Source: Echinicola sp. 20G
GTDB taxonomy: Bacteria > Bacteroidota > Bacteroidia > Cytophagales > Cyclobacteriaceae
Assembly: GCF_015533855.1 (NCBI RefSeq)
Contig: NZ_AP024154.1
Location: 3,354,501 to 3,418,500 of the forward strand
Length of the DNA stretch: 64,000 nt
Reading direction: 5' to 3'
Position 1 is the first letter of the stretch, and every line of letters begins with the position of its first letter. The notes beneath the pieces were generated by a model. The model was not told the origin of the DNA. It saw nothing but the letters and a program-made list of their open reading frames with translations, and did no database searches. Made by a program: the position numbers and the translations under genes. This document shows positions 22,690 to 32,460 of this stretch, one piece after another.

Positions 22690-25119
22690 ATGAAAAAAGT
22701 TAAAGATGAGAATCTTATATTGTGTTATCACTGTGGTGAAAAATGCATAGATGATTTACTTGTCTTTGATGATAGAGAGTTCTGTTGTCCCGGCTGTAAA
22801 TTGGTGTATGAAGTGCTTCATGAAAATGGCTTGTCCAGCTATTATGCTTATGGGGATAAGCCAGGTACAAAAGCACTACAAGGGCACCAAGCTTCTAATA
22901 GGTTTGATTACCTAAAAGAACCTGAAGTCATCCAACAACTCATTGATTTTAAGAATGAGAAGGAGACTCATATTACTTTTTCCATTCCAGCCATTCATTG
23001 CGCCTCTTGTATTTGGCTCTTGGAGAATCTTCATCGGTTAAATGAGCATATCATTTCCGGGCGGGTAGATTTTATCAGAAAAGTAGCCAGTATCAAATTT
23101 CTCCATGATCAAGTCAGTTTGGTTGAGGTGGTAAAGTTATTGGCAAGGATAGGCTATGAGCCAGTGATCAAGCTTTCAAGTATAGATTCAAAAAAAACAA
23201 CAACAAGTACAGACAAGCGGTTAGTTTACCAACTGGCTGTAGCGGGCTTCTGCTTTGGCAATATGATGTTTTTCAGTTTGCCGGAATATTTTAGCGAAGT
23301 CAGTTTGTTAGGAGAGGGTTTTAGGGGTTTGTTCAATTATCTCAACCTATTTTTGGTCTTACCAGTGGTGTTTTACGCTGCAAACGATTATTACCGATCA
23401 GCTTGGTTTGCTATAAAAAGCGGTTACGTTAATATGGATGTGCCTATAGTCATGGGCATCATAGCCTTGTTTGGTTACAGTCTTTTTGAGGTGTTTTTTA
23501 TGGGCAGTTCTGGTTATTTTGATTCTTTAGGCGGTCTGCTCTTTTTCTTGCTGCTAGGAAAATTTTATCAGCAAAAAACCTTTAGCACACTGTCATTTGA
23601 TCGGGATTATAAGGCTTACTTTCCTTTGGCCATCACTAAAATAAATGGTCAAGCAGAAGAAGTGATCTCTTTACCAAAGTTAAGGGTTGGAGATACCATA
23701 AAAGTAAAAAAAGGCGAATTGATCCCAGCGGACAGTTTGCTTTTAGAAGGAGAGGCATTGATAGATTATAGTTTTGTGACAGGAGAAGAAGTGCCTGTCC
23801 CTGTAAATCGTGGGGAGGTGATTTATGCGGGTGGCAGAGAACAATCCGGAGCTATTTTACTCAATATCCAAAAATCCCCCTCCCAAAGCTACCTGACTGA
23901 CCTGTGGAATCATGAAAGCTTTTCGCGAGAAAAGAATAGCCTAGCCTCTTTGGCAGATGCAATCAGTGGAAAGTTTACCTTAGCTGTTTTATTGATTGCT
24001 TTTGGAACTTTGGTTTTTTGGAGCTTTACCGATTTCACGATGGGGATCAAGGCATTTGCAAGTGTCTTGATTGTAGCATGTCCATGCGCTTTGGCTTTAT
24101 CTACACCATTTACACTTGGAAATGCTTTAAGAATTTTTGGTGCCCGCGCATTTTACCTAAAGAACAGTGGTGTGGTGGAAGATTTAGGAAAAGTGGATAC
24201 ATATGTTTTTGATAAAACAGGCACTTTAACAGATCCTTCGTCAGCCAAGGTGAGTTTTATGGGGATAAGGTTGGAAGAAGAGCTGCTTATGGATATAAAA
24301 GGTATGGTTCAGCACTCCTCTCACCCATTGAGCAGTAGGATCAATGCTTGGCTACAGGGTGTAAGGCCAGCCTATGCGGAAGGGCTTGAAGAGCTTCAAG
24401 GTAAGGGCATCCGAGCGATTTGTAGCTCCCGGAGTATACAACTTGGCTCAGCCAAATGGTTGGGTTTGGGAAAGGTGAAAACTGGAGATCATGGTAATAG
24501 GGTTTATCTGTCCGTGGACGGAGAGGTATTGGGCTATTTTCATATTCAAAGCAGTCTCAGAAAAGGCGTTGTAGAGGTAATTGAGAACCTCAAAAATACT
24601 GGAGTAGTTCATCTACTTTCAGGAGACCATGACTATGAAAAGGCCAGCATGGTGAAGGCATTTGGAGAAGGAGTTTGTATGAATTTTAATCAAGGGCCAA
24701 AGGATAAGCTTGACTACCTCCAAAGCTTGAACCAACAAGGTAAGCAAACGCTAATGGTTGGAGATGGGCTCAATGATGCTGGTGCACTTCAGGAAAGCTT
24801 GGTAGGAATTGCTGTTTCCGATCAATACACGCATTTTTCTCCCGCAAGTGATGCCATAATAATCGCTGAAAATTTAAGGGATTTGCCCAAAATGGTTCAG
24901 CTGGCCAAGGATAGTAAAAAGGTCATTGTGGCCAGTTTTATCCTCAGCTTTTTATATAATCTGATTGGTATTGGGCTAGCAGTACAGGGAATGATAAGTC
25001 CGGTGATCTGTGCGGTGCTTATGCCGCTGAGTAGTATTTCAGTGGTGCTCTTCACTTCACTTATGATGAATTACCTGGCTATAAAAAGAGGACTTAAAAA
25101 ACAATGGACATGGAAGTGA
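22690..25119 (+). CDS. ccoI: Copper-transporting P-type ATPase CcoI/FixI
   Basis: An 809-residue P1B-type ATPase for copper delivery to the cbb3 oxidase. The N-terminal part has a Cys-rich domain (CYHCGEKC, FCCPGC) and a heavy-metal-associated domain with CASC (Cys104, Cys107). The transmembrane CPC motif is C464-P-C466. Other catalytic signatures are the phosphorylation motif DKTGT (Asp508), the TGEE actuator and GDGLND. It belongs to the CcoI/FixI family by the Cys-rich N-terminus and by lying next to ccoS. It overlaps ccoS by 16 bases. It exports Cu(I) toward the periplasm for insertion into the oxidase. Confidence 0.95.
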   Translation: MKKVKDENLILCYHCGEKCIDDLLVFDDREFCCPGCKLVYEVLHENGLSSYYAYGDKPGTKALQGHQASNRFDYLKEPEVIQQLIDFKNEKETHITFSIPAIHCASCIWLLENLHRLNEHIISGRVDFIRKVASIKFLHDQVSLVEVVKLLARIGYEPVIKLSSIDSKKTTTSTDKRLVYQLAVAGFCFGNMMFFSLPEYFSEVSLLGEGFRGLFNYLNLFLVLPVVFYAANDYYRSAWFAIKSGYVNMDVPIVMGIIALFGYSLFEVFFMGSSGYFDSLGGLLFFLLLGKFYQQKTFSTLSFDRDYKAYFPLAITKINGQAEEVISLPKLRVGDTIKVKKGELIPADSLLLEGEALIDYSFVTGEEVPVPVNRGEVIYAGGREQSGAILLNIQKSPSQSYLTDLWNHESFSREKNSLASLADAISGKFTLAVLLIAFGTLVFWSFTDFTMGIKAFASVLIVACPCALALSTPFTLGNALRIFGARAFYLKNSGVVEDLGKVDTYVFDKTGTLTDPSSAKVSFMGIRLEEELLMDIKGMVQHSSHPLSSRINAWLQGVRPAYAEGLEELQGKGIRAICSSRSIQLGSAKWLGLGKVKTGDHGNRVYLSVDGEVLGYFHIQSSLRKGVVEVIENLKNTGVVHLLSGDHDYEKASMVKAFGEGVCMNFNQGPKDKLDYLQSLNQQGKQTLMVGDGLNDAGALQESLVGIAVSDQYTHFSPASDAIIIAENLRDLPKMVQLAKDSKKVIVASFILSFLYNLIGIGLAVQGMISPVICAVLMPLSSISVVLFTSLMMNYLAIKRGLKKQWTWK

Positions 25120-25295
25120 TTTTCATTTTGATCGGTATAAGCATGCTCTTGGCAATTGGATTTTTTCTGCTTTTTATTAGGGCAATGAAGGATGGCCAGT
25201 ATGATGATACTTATACTCCTTCGGTGAGGATTCTGTTTGATCATGAAAAAAAGAACAAAGTTAAAGAAGATAAACCGTCAACTAAAACCAAATAA
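25104..25295 (+). CDS. ccoS: cbb3 oxidase assembly protein CcoS
   Basis: A 63-residue single-span membrane protein with the CcoS hallmark IGISMLLAIGFFLLFIRAMKDGQYDD followed by a short charged tail containing RILFD. CcoS is needed for heme and copper insertion in cbb3 oxidases. It overlaps ccoI by 16 bases and ends two bases before ccoNO. A second ATG lies six bases in. Confidence 0.92.
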   Translation: MDMEVIFILIGISMLLAIGFFLLFIRAMKDGQYDDTYTPSVRILFDHEKKNKVKEDKPSTKTK

Positions 25296-25297
25296 AT

Positions 25298-27448
25298 ATG
25301 TCTGAAGCGTTACTGGAAAAGTTCAGTTACGATAACAAAATCGTAAAGTACTTTGGAGCTGCCACCATGATTTGGGGCATAGTCGGGATGCTAGTGGGTA
25401 TTTTGGCCGCCACACAGCTTTTTCTCCCTGAGGCCAACTTAGGAAATCCTTATACAACATTTGGCAGGATTAGACCATTACATACCAATGCCGTAATCTT
25501 TGCCTTTGTGGGGAATGCAATTTTTGCAGGTGTTTACTACTCTATGCCGAGGTTGCTCAAGGCAAGGATGTGGAGCGATACCTTGAGTTGGATCAACTTT
25601 TGGGGTTGGCAATTGATTATTTTGGCGGCTGCGATTACATTGCCTTTGGGGCTTACCACTTCAAAAGAATATGCAGAATTGGAATGGCCAATAGACATCG
25701 CCATCGCTGTGGTATGGGTCGCATTTGGTGCCAATATGATTGGTACATTACTGAAAAGAAGAGAAAGACACATGTATGTGGCCATTTGGTTTTACCTGGC
25801 TTCCTTTGTGACAGTGGCTGTGCTCCACATCTTTAATTCCCTGGCTTTGCCTGTGTCATTTTTCAAGAGTTATTCCGCCTATGCCGGGGTACAGGATGCA
25901 CTGGTTCAATGGTGGTATGGACACAATGCCGTCGCCTTTTTCTTGACCACGCCTTATTTGGGACTGATGTATTACTACTTGCCCAAAGCGGCAAACCGTC
26001 CAATCTATTCCTATAAGCTTTCGATCATCCACTTTTGGTCCCTGATTTTTATCTATATCTGGGCAGGTCCTCACCATTTGCTTTATACAGCTTTGCCTAA
26101 CTGGGCACAAGTACTGGGGGTTGCCTTTTCTATTATGCTGATCGCTCCATCATGGGGAGGAATGGTAAATGGACTCCTGACCCTTAGAGGTGCTTGGGAT
26201 AAAGTGCGCGTAGACCCAGTATTAAAATTTATGGTCGTTGCAGTGACGGCTTATGGTATGGCTACTTTTGAGGGCCCGATGTTATCCTTAAAATCTGTCA
26301 ATGCCATTGCTCACTATACGGATTGGATTGTGGCGCACGTACACATCGGAGGTTTGGGATGGAATGGCTTTCTGACCTTCGGCATGTTGTATTGGTTATG
26401 GCCAAAAATGTGGAATACTAAATTGTACTCAACCAAAATGGCTAATACCCATTTCTGGTTAGGGACCTTAGGGATTATTTTCTATGCCCTGCCCATGTAT
26501 GTCGCTGCATTGACCCAAAGTTTGATGTGGAAAGAGTTCAATGAAATGGGGCGCTTGGCATATCCCAACTTCTTGGAAACCGTCTTGGAGATTGTTCCAA
26601 TGTACATGTTCCGAGCCTTTGGCGGCGTACTTTATTTGACCGGAGCCTTGCTGATGGTCTATAACTTGGTGAAGACCACCAAGGTTGGAACTTTCGTGGA
26701 AAATGAGCCGGATGAGGCCCCTGTATTGACCAAGCATATAGCCAAAAAAGGAGAATATTGGCACCATGTGTGGGAAAGAAAACCAATTTTCTTTACAGTA
26801 CTGGCTACAATAGCTATCCTCATTGGGGGAGCCATCGAGATCGTACCAACACTTTTGGTGAAATCCAATGTGCCAACCATCAGCAGCGTAGCGCCTTATA
26901 CACCTTTAGAGCTTCAAGGTAGGGACCTTTACATCTCAAATGGCTGTGTGGGCTGTCACTCTCAGATGATCAGGCCATTCCGGTCCGAGACCGAGCGATA
27001 TGGTGAATATTCCAAAGCAGGTGAGTTTGTCTATGACAGACCATTTTTATGGGGATCCAAAAGAACTGGGCCTGATTTGCACCGGGTAGGCCGAAAATAT
27101 CCAGATAGCTGGCATTACCATCACATGCTAGATCCAAGAACCATGTCACCAGGATCGACCATGCCATCATACTCCTGGATGATCACCAATACCATGGATC
27201 ATGAGGATATGCCTGATAAGATCAGAACCATGCAAAAGTTGGGTGTACCCTATCCGGAAGGATATGCTGATGAACAGGCAATGGTGGACTTGGAAAAACA
27301 AGCCAGTGAAATAGCGACTGGTTTGTCCGAGGACAACATAGAGGTAATGCCCAATTCTGAAATTGTGGCTTTGATTGCCTATTTACAGCGCTTAGGAACA
27401 GATATCAAGAAAGTTGATGCTCCCACAGAAAATAGTATTGCCAAATAA
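25298..27448 (+). CDS. ccoN: Fused cbb3 oxidase subunits I and II (CcoNO)
   Basis: A 716-residue fusion: residues 1 to about 480 are the CcoN heme-copper oxidase core with about 12 helices and heme/copper ligands including HTNAVIFAFVGNAIF, WYGHNAVAFFLTTPYLG, WAGPHHLLYTALPNW and VAHVHIGGLGWNG. Residues ~510-716 are the CcoO monoheme cytochrome c domain with CVGCH (Cys550-His554) and the Met ligand region MPSYSWM. Fusion of CcoN and CcoO is a known Bacteroidota arrangement. The protein reduces O2 at high affinity in the inner membrane. It is 2 bases from ccoS and 11 from ccoQ. Confidence 0.95.
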   Translation: MSEALLEKFSYDNKIVKYFGAATMIWGIVGMLVGILAATQLFLPEANLGNPYTTFGRIRPLHTNAVIFAFVGNAIFAGVYYSMPRLLKARMWSDTLSWINFWGWQLIILAAAITLPLGLTTSKEYAELEWPIDIAIAVVWVAFGANMIGTLLKRRERHMYVAIWFYLASFVTVAVLHIFNSLALPVSFFKSYSAYAGVQDALVQWWYGHNAVAFFLTTPYLGLMYYYLPKAANRPIYSYKLSIIHFWSLIFIYIWAGPHHLLYTALPNWAQVLGVAFSIMLIAPSWGGMVNGLLTLRGAWDKVRVDPVLKFMVVAVTAYGMATFEGPMLSLKSVNAIAHYTDWIVAHVHIGGLGWNGFLTFGMLYWLWPKMWNTKLYSTKMANTHFWLGTLGIIFYALPMYVAALTQSLMWKEFNEMGRLAYPNFLETVLEIVPMYMFRAFGGVLYLTGALLMVYNLVKTTKVGTFVENEPDEAPVLTKHIAKKGEYWHHVWERKPIFFTVLATIAILIGGAIEIVPTLLVKSNVPTISSVAPYTPLELQGRDLYISNGCVGCHSQMIRPFRSETERYGEYSKAGEFVYDRPFLWGSKRTGPDLHRVGRKYPDSWHYHHMLDPRTMSPGSTMPSYSWMITNTMDHEDMPDKIRTMQKLGVPYPEGYADEQAMVDLEKQASEIATGLSEDNIEVMPNSEIVALIAYLQRLGTDIKKVDAPTENSIAK

Positions 27449-27459
27449 ACTTTGAAGTC

Positions 27460-27651
27460 ATGCAAAAAGAAATATTAAGTTCGATCGAAAATGTGGAAAT
27501 CTATCCGATCATCTCACTACTTATTTTCGTGCTCTTTTTCGTGGGCATGGGATGGTGGGTATTTCGGGTGGACAACAAATACATTGACCACATGAAATCA
27601 TTGCCTGTAGATGAGAGCCACTTAAACGAAGACGATCATGAAGAGAAATAA
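27460..27651 (+). CDS. ccoQ: CcoQ-like small subunit
   Basis: A 63-residue single-helix protein (SLLIFVLFFVGMGWWVFRVD) with a charged C-terminus. It lies between ccoNO and ccoP and overlaps ccoP by 14 bases, exactly where ccoQ is expected. Sequence identity to CcoQ of other phyla is weak, so the call rests on position, size and topology. Confidence 0.8.
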   Translation: MQKEILSSIENVEIYPIISLLIFVLFFVGMGWWVFRVDNKYIDHMKSLPVDESHLNEDDHEEK

Positions 27652-28570
27652 GTTTTTAGCAATACTATCACTTTTGCTGATGTGCGCAACTACAGTCTTT
27701 GCCCAAGAGGAAGCGATTGGCGGAGGCATGATGGAAACTTTAAGCAGTATGGATAGCGGCCAAATCACCTTATTGATCATGATTTTGGTCGTATTGGGTG
27801 TTATGGTTTTGCTATTGATCCTGATGATTTACCTTATGTCCTTTATGGCGGTAGTCCTGAGAAAGGAAAACCCAGAGCTGGCCAATGAACCTACTTGGTG
27901 GGAAAACTTTAATGAGAAGTATATCTCCGGTAAGTTTAAGTCTATTGAGGAGGAAGAGGAAATCATGCTTGACCATAGTTATGACGGGATTGTGGAACTG
28001 GACAACTTTATGCCTCCTTGGTTGAAATATGTTTTCTATGGAACGATCATTTTTGCTGTAGGATATCTGATCAATTATTCCACCCTTGGATGGGGGAAAA
28101 CACCTACGGAAGAATATACTGCAGAATTGGAGGCAGAGGCTATTGCAGCAGAAAGCCGAAAGGCACTGGCTTTGGCATCCATTGACGAAAGTAATGTAGA
28201 GTTTAACCAGTCTGATAGGGTATTGATTGCAGGGGGCACCATCTTCCAAAACAACTGTGTGGCCTGTCATGCTGCCGATGGTGGAGGAGGAGTCGGTCCT
28301 AACTTTACAGATGAATATTGGATTCATGGTGGAAGTATCAAAGATGTATTTACAGTGATCAAGTACGGCGTACCAGACAAAGGAATGATCCCTTGGCAGG
28401 ATCAGTTAAGCCCAGAGGAGATCCAACAGGTAGCCAATTTTATACTATCGCTAAAAGGAACCACTCCTGCCAATCCTAAAGAACCACAAGGGGAGCTTTA
28501 TACACCTGAGGCGGATAATCCAAATGAGGAGGGGGAAGCTGGTGTGGACAGTACCGCTGTGTCATCGTGA
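27638..28570 (+). CDS. ccoP: CcoP subunit with a single heme c site
   Basis: A 310-residue cbb3 subunit III. N-terminal signal-like segment (ending VFAQ), two further membrane segments (LLIMILVVLGVMVLLLILMIYLM and WLKYVFYGTIIFAVGYLINY) and the N-domain WWENFNEKYISGKF. Only one CxxCH is visible: CVACH (Cys207-His211) followed by GVGPNFTDEYW and the GMIPW axial Met region. Proteobacterial CcoP has two. The tail after residue ~290 is acidic. It overlaps ccoQ and is followed by a hairpin at 28577. Confidence 0.92.
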   Translation: MKRNKFLAILSLLLMCATTVFAQEEAIGGGMMETLSSMDSGQITLLIMILVVLGVMVLLLILMIYLMSFMAVVLRKENPELANEPTWWENFNEKYISGKFKSIEEEEEIMLDHSYDGIVELDNFMPPWLKYVFYGTIIFAVGYLINYSTLGWGKTPTEEYTAELEAEAIAAESRKALALASIDESNVEFNQSDRVLIAGGTIFQNNCVACHAADGGGGVGPNFTDEYWIHGGSIKDVFTVIKYGVPDKGMIPWQDQLSPEEIQQVANFILSLKGTTPANPKEPQGELYTPEADNPNEEGEAGVDSTAVSS

Positions 28571-28576
28571 TAAATC

Positions 28577-28597
28577 AGGGTGGGAGTATCCCGCCCT
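28577..28597 (+). other. Intercistronic hairpin between ccoP and ccoG
   Basis: Stem AGGGTGGGA / TCCCGCCCT (one G-T pair) with loop GTA. No T-run follows, so it is more likely an RNA stability or processing element than a full terminator. It may lower expression of ccoG and the genes after it. Confidence 0.6.
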
Positions 28598-28612
28598 TCA
28601 ATCTGAACTAAA

Positions 28613-30037
28613 ATGGGAAATCCATTAGAAAGTAACCAAAAAGAAGCCTTCAGAGACTCTCTTTCCACTGTTAAGGAAGATGGAAAGAGGAATTGGGTAT
28701 ATCCCAAAAAGGTAAGAGGGTTCTTTTATAAATGGAGAACCTACCTTTCATGGTTATTACTTGGGTTTCTCTTTGTGGGGCCTTTTCTAAAAATAGGAGG
28801 CAAGCCCTTTTTGTTGCTGAATATTTTTGAAAGGAGATTTGTGATCTTTGGTCAAGTATTTTGGCCGCAAGATACTCATATTCTGCTTTTTTTATTGTTG
28901 ATTTTCTTTGTATTCATCATTCTGTTTACGGTTGTATTCGGAAGGGTTTTTTGTGGTTGGGCCTGCCCTCAAACCTTGTTTATGGAAATGGTCTTCCGAA
29001 AAATTGAATATTGGATAGAAGGAGACGCCAGCCAGCAAAAGAAGCTGAATGCCATGCCATGGAATCAAGAGAAGGTTTTAAAAAAAGGAGCAAAAATGGG
29101 TGCTTTTCTGCTAGTATCCTTGTTGATAGCACATACGGTAATGGCTTACCTGATAGGGGTGGATAAGACATTGTCCACCGTTTCCAGTCCGCCAACTGAT
29201 AATTTGACTGGCTTTTTGGGCTTGATGGCATTTACTGGTATTTTCTTTTTTGTATTTGCTTGGTTTAGGGAGCAGGTGTGTACTGTGGTTTGTCCTTACG
29301 GTAGGCTTCAGGGAGTGCTTTTGGATACCAACTCCATCAATGTCTCTTATGATTATGTGAGAGGAGAACCACGTGGAAAGATAAAGAAAAACCAATTTGA
29401 TGAGATCCCAAAAGGCGACTGCGTAGACTGCTCATTATGTGTACAGGTTTGCCCTACCGGGATTGATATCAGGAATGGTGTTCAAATGGAGTGTGTCAAT
29501 TGCACTGCCTGTATCGATGCTTGTGATGAGGTCATGATCAAAGTAAAAAGACCAACCGGTTTGATTCGGTATGCTTCCGAGAATGGGATTAAAGATGGAA
29601 ACCAAAAGTTACTGACGCCAAGGGTAATGGGGTATTCTTTTGTATTGATGTTGTTGATAGGGGCTTTTATTGGTTTGTTGGTGACTAGGACGGAGCTTTC
29701 TGCGACGATTACGCGCTTTAGAGGTATGACTTATCAGGAACGGACAGATGGGCAAATCAGCAACTTATATGAAGTTACATTTATCAATAAGACTTTCGAT
29801 ACACAAAATGTTCAGATTAAAGCTGATGATCCAAGATACAGTATTGAAGCGACAGGTGAAGGAAACTGGGAAATGGAAGGCCAGTCCAAATTGGAAGGCA
29901 GGTTTTTTCTGGTGGTGGATGCCGGTGATGTGCACCAAATCAATGAAGAAGTGAACCTACGATTGCTGCAAAATGGAGAGGTAATCGATGAAATTGAAAC
30001 CAGTTTTATGGCTCCATTACCAAAGAAAAATGACTAA
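28613..30037 (+). CDS. ccoG: Cytochrome c oxidase accessory protein CcoG
   Basis: A 474-residue membrane ferredoxin (FixG/RdxA family) that reduces copper for cbb3 assembly. Early CGWACPQT and CTVVCPYG motifs sit in the membrane part with about five helices. Two 4Fe-4S motifs are CVDCSLCVQVCP (Cys270, 273, 276, 280) and CVNCTACIDACD (Cys294, 297, 300, 304). The C-terminal IgG-like domain begins near residue 360. It follows ccoP after a 42-base gap with a hairpin, and precedes ccoH. Confidence 0.95.
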   Translation: MGNPLESNQKEAFRDSLSTVKEDGKRNWVYPKKVRGFFYKWRTYLSWLLLGFLFVGPFLKIGGKPFLLLNIFERRFVIFGQVFWPQDTHILLFLLLIFFVFIILFTVVFGRVFCGWACPQTLFMEMVFRKIEYWIEGDASQQKKLNAMPWNQEKVLKKGAKMGAFLLVSLLIAHTVMAYLIGVDKTLSTVSSPPTDNLTGFLGLMAFTGIFFFVFAWFREQVCTVVCPYGRLQGVLLDTNSINVSYDYVRGEPRGKIKKNQFDEIPKGDCVDCSLCVQVCPTGIDIRNGVQMECVNCTACIDACDEVMIKVKRPTGLIRYASENGIKDGNQKLLTPRVMGYSFVLMLLIGAFIGLLVTRTELSATITRFRGMTYQERTDGQISNLYEVTFINKTFDTQNVQIKADDPRYSIEATGEGNWEMEGQSKLEGRFFLVVDAGDVHQINEEVNLRLLQNGEVIDEIETSFMAPLPKKND

Positions 30038-30049
30038 ATTAATCAAACT

Positions 30050-30475
30050 ATGAATTGGGGAACAGGAATAATATTGGTATTTGTGGGCTTTGCTACCGTA
30101 GTCTTTACCATGGTAGGGATATGTATGAACCAAGATGATATTCATTTGGTCACAGAGCACTATTATGAGGAAGAGATCAAGTACCAAGAGCAAATTGAAA
30201 AAGCCTCTAATGCAGCCCAGTTAAAAGAGAAAGTGATGGAGTTCGAAGCTGGTACAAAATCGCTACTGATCCATCTTGGTAAGGGAGACAAAGGGACATT
30301 GTGGCTCTTTAGACCTTCAGATGCCACATTGGATCAAAAGATGGAAATGGAATTTACAGATGATCTAGGGAAATCGATTCGGCTAGAAGATCTAAAAGCT
30401 GGTTATTGGAGAGTGAAATTGGCTTGGGAACGGAATGGAAAACCCTATTATGAAGAACAAAAAATCAATTTATAG
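30050..30475 (+). CDS. ccoH: FixH family protein (CcoH)
   Basis: A 141-residue protein with one N-terminal membrane helix (IILVFVGFATVVFTMVGICM) and a FixH-type periplasmic domain (HLVTEHYYEEEIKYQEQIEKASNA, then a beta domain ending KLAWERNGKPYYEEQKINL). It is required for cbb3 assembly. It ends immediately before the next gene with no gap, so the two are co-translated. Confidence 0.9.
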   Translation: MNWGTGIILVFVGFATVVFTMVGICMNQDDIHLVTEHYYEEEIKYQEQIEKASNAAQLKEKVMEFEAGTKSLLIHLGKGDKGTLWLFRPSDATLDQKMEMEFTDDLGKSIRLEDLKAGYWRVKLAWERNGKPYYEEQKINL

Positions 30476-31180
30476 ATGATTTGGACGGCTTTTTTATTGG
30501 GATTCTTAGGTTCATTTCATTGTTTGGGAATGTGTGGTCCAATAGCCATGGCTGTGGCCGCTGCTGACCAAAAACAATACTGGACCAGGAAGCTTTTTTA
30601 TAACTTGGGAAGAACGCTGACCTATAGTTTGCTAGGCTTATTGGTTGGAACCATGGGCTGGGGCTTAGAGTTGGCCGGAGTCCAGCAGTGGACGTCCATT
30701 GGCTTGGGTGTGCTGATTATACTTTTTGCTTTATTGTATCGTAAGGGCGAGCAGGCTATCGTACAAGTAGGACTTTATAAATTCGTGGGAAGTATCAAGG
30801 CTTCTTTGTCCTACTGGTTACGAAAAGGTGGGACTGTTGCATTTTTTATGACTGGACTTATTAACGGACTTTTGCCATGTGGGATGGTTTATATAGCATT
30901 ATTAGCTTCTTTGGCTCTTTCAAGTCCCTTTGAGGGAGCTTTGTATATGTTTGCTTTTGGGATGGGCACTGTCCCTTTGCTTTTTATACTTATGTTGGGA
31001 GGACAATTATTTAGTCCCTCCAAAAGGCAGCGTCTATTTAAATTGATGCCCTATTTTGCGGTTTTTATTGGAGTACTTTTTATTGTCAGAGGTTTGGGTT
31101 TAGGTATTCATTTTATCAGTCCAGAGCTTAGCTCCTTAGCACCATCAAAAGCCCCTACAGAAATTACCATTTGCAAATAA
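30476..31180 (+). CDS. SafE/TauE-type membrane protein of the cco cluster
   Basis: A 234-residue six- or seven-helix membrane protein. The N-terminal GFLGSFHCLGMCGPIAMAVA and the central GLINGLLPCGMVYIALLASLALSS are the paired Cys-containing motifs of the cco-linked DsbD/SafE family (DsbD_2-like), found with ccoG and ccoH. It is thought to help copper or redox steps in cbb3 assembly; annotation as a sulfite exporter would be misleading. It has no gap to ccoH. No clear terminator follows. Confidence 0.88.
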   Translation: MIWTAFLLGFLGSFHCLGMCGPIAMAVAAADQKQYWTRKLFYNLGRTLTYSLLGLLVGTMGWGLELAGVQQWTSIGLGVLIILFALLYRKGEQAIVQVGLYKFVGSIKASLSYWLRKGGTVAFFMTGLINGLLPCGMVYIALLASLALSSPFEGALYMFAFGMGTVPLLFILMLGGQLFSPSKRQRLFKLMPYFAVFIGVLFIVRGLGLGIHFISPELSSLAPSKAPTEITICK

Positions 31181-31386
31181 TCAGAAAGTGGAGCTGTTCA
31201 ACTCTTAAAAGCAGTCCAATGTCCTTTATAATTTTTGTAAATTAAATCAGTGGTTCAGGACTAACTGAAAAAAATGCAGTTGGACGCAACCCAAATAATA
31301 ATGTAGATTGAGCTTTAGAACTCGCATAGATTTCAGCTAAAAAAGACAGCACGCAGGGTTAGTGAAAGTAAGTTTAGTGGCCTCGA

Positions 31387-32460
31387 TCAATGTATCGTGG
31401 ACCTGATGTAAGAATCCACATTTTCCCTTGTAATAACCTCTAAAGGAAAAAGCTCTTTCTCAGGTGCTTGTTTATTAAAGAGCAGGTGATTGGCAAGGTG
31501 ATGGATTCCTCTAAATACCTGTCTGTTTGGGTTTTGGTTGATCAGGAAATTGATATCTCCTGATTTGAGCAATTCTATGTTTTCTTCCAAGAGATCATAG
31601 CCTACGATACAGATGTCAGAGAGTTTGTTTTTTCTCAATATATCTGCAGTAAGCTTGGCTCCAGATGAGGTGGGGATAAATAAACCCTTGATTTTGTCTT
31701 TTTTTATGGCTTCAATAAGTTTGGATTCAAAGGATTTCATGTCGTCACCCTCAATGATTACCGCAGAAACAGTGACTTTTTCTTTTTGCGAAGAACTAAA
31801 ATAGTCCCTAAAGCCTCTTTCCTTTTCTTTAAAGTGAACAGAAAACTGGATGCTTTCACTGACGTGAAGGATTGAAGCAGTATTATTTTGGCAGTTGGTG
31901 CCCAAGTCGATCAAAGAAGCGCCTAACTTTCCACTCTGGTATAAGTCCTGCCCAATGAAGGATAGTGGAGAAACATCAGGAATCATGGTGTTGAAATGCA
32001 CATAGGGAATTTTAAGCTCGTCAAGCTCCTTAAAAAACTCCAGGGCTTCATTGAGGAAGATAGGGGCACTCAAAACAGCATCAGGCTTGCTTTCGAGTAA
32101 TTTTTTAGAAGCACTTTTAAAGGAACTAAAATCATGGAGTTCAAAAAAGTGAGGCTCCAATACCATATGATAGGGTCTCCACTCTACTTTTGAAGCCTCC
32201 AAGCCTTGAAGTGATAAGTTCCAATAAGGGTCTTGTTTAGGATTCGGAACGAGCAAAGCGATTTTGTATACTTTGCTTGAGCCAAGGGTCTTGGCCAATA
32301 GGTTTGGCGTATAGTCAATTTCTTTTAGGACTTTTTCCACTTTTTGCCTAGCAGCTTCTGAGACTTTACCTCTTTTGTGAATTACCCTATCCACCGTACC
32401 AACGGATACGCCGGATAACTTGGCAATGTCTTTTATCCTGATCATCTTATTTTTTTCCAT
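31387..32460 (-). CDS. LacI family transcriptional regulator
   Basis: A 357-residue regulator. The N-terminal HTH is IRIKDIAKLSGVSVGTVDRVIHKRGKVSEAARQKV, and a periplasmic-binding-protein-like sugar sensor of the ribose type (from ~65) follows (KIALLVPNPKQDPYWNLSLQGLEA, GDINFLINQNPNRQVFRGIHHLANHL). It is divergent from the SusC/SusD pair and probably controls it through the twin sites at 32719 and 32740. The sugar is unknown, because no glycoside hydrolase gene is nearby. Confidence 0.93.
   Translation of the reverse strand: MEKNKMIRIKDIAKLSGVSVGTVDRVIHKRGKVSEAARQKVEKVLKEIDYTPNLLAKTLGSSKVYKIALLVPNPKQDPYWNLSLQGLEASKVEWRPYHMVLEPHFFELHDFSSFKSASKKLLESKPDAVLSAPIFLNEALEFFKELDELKIPYVHFNTMIPDVSPLSFIGQDLYQSGKLGASLIDLGTNCQNNTASILHVSESIQFSVHFKEKERGFRDYFSSSQKEKVTVSAVIIEGDDMKSFESKLIEAIKKDKIKGLFIPTSSGAKLTADILRKNKLSDICIVGYDLLEENIELLKSGDINFLINQNPNRQVFRGIHHLANHLLFNKQAPEKELFPLEVITRENVDSYIRSTIH

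Noticed and set aside
30476..31180. Annotation as a dedicated sulfite exporter
   Set aside because: The paired GLxxCGxxC-type motifs and position after ccoH point to a cbb3-assembly role rather than sulfite transport.
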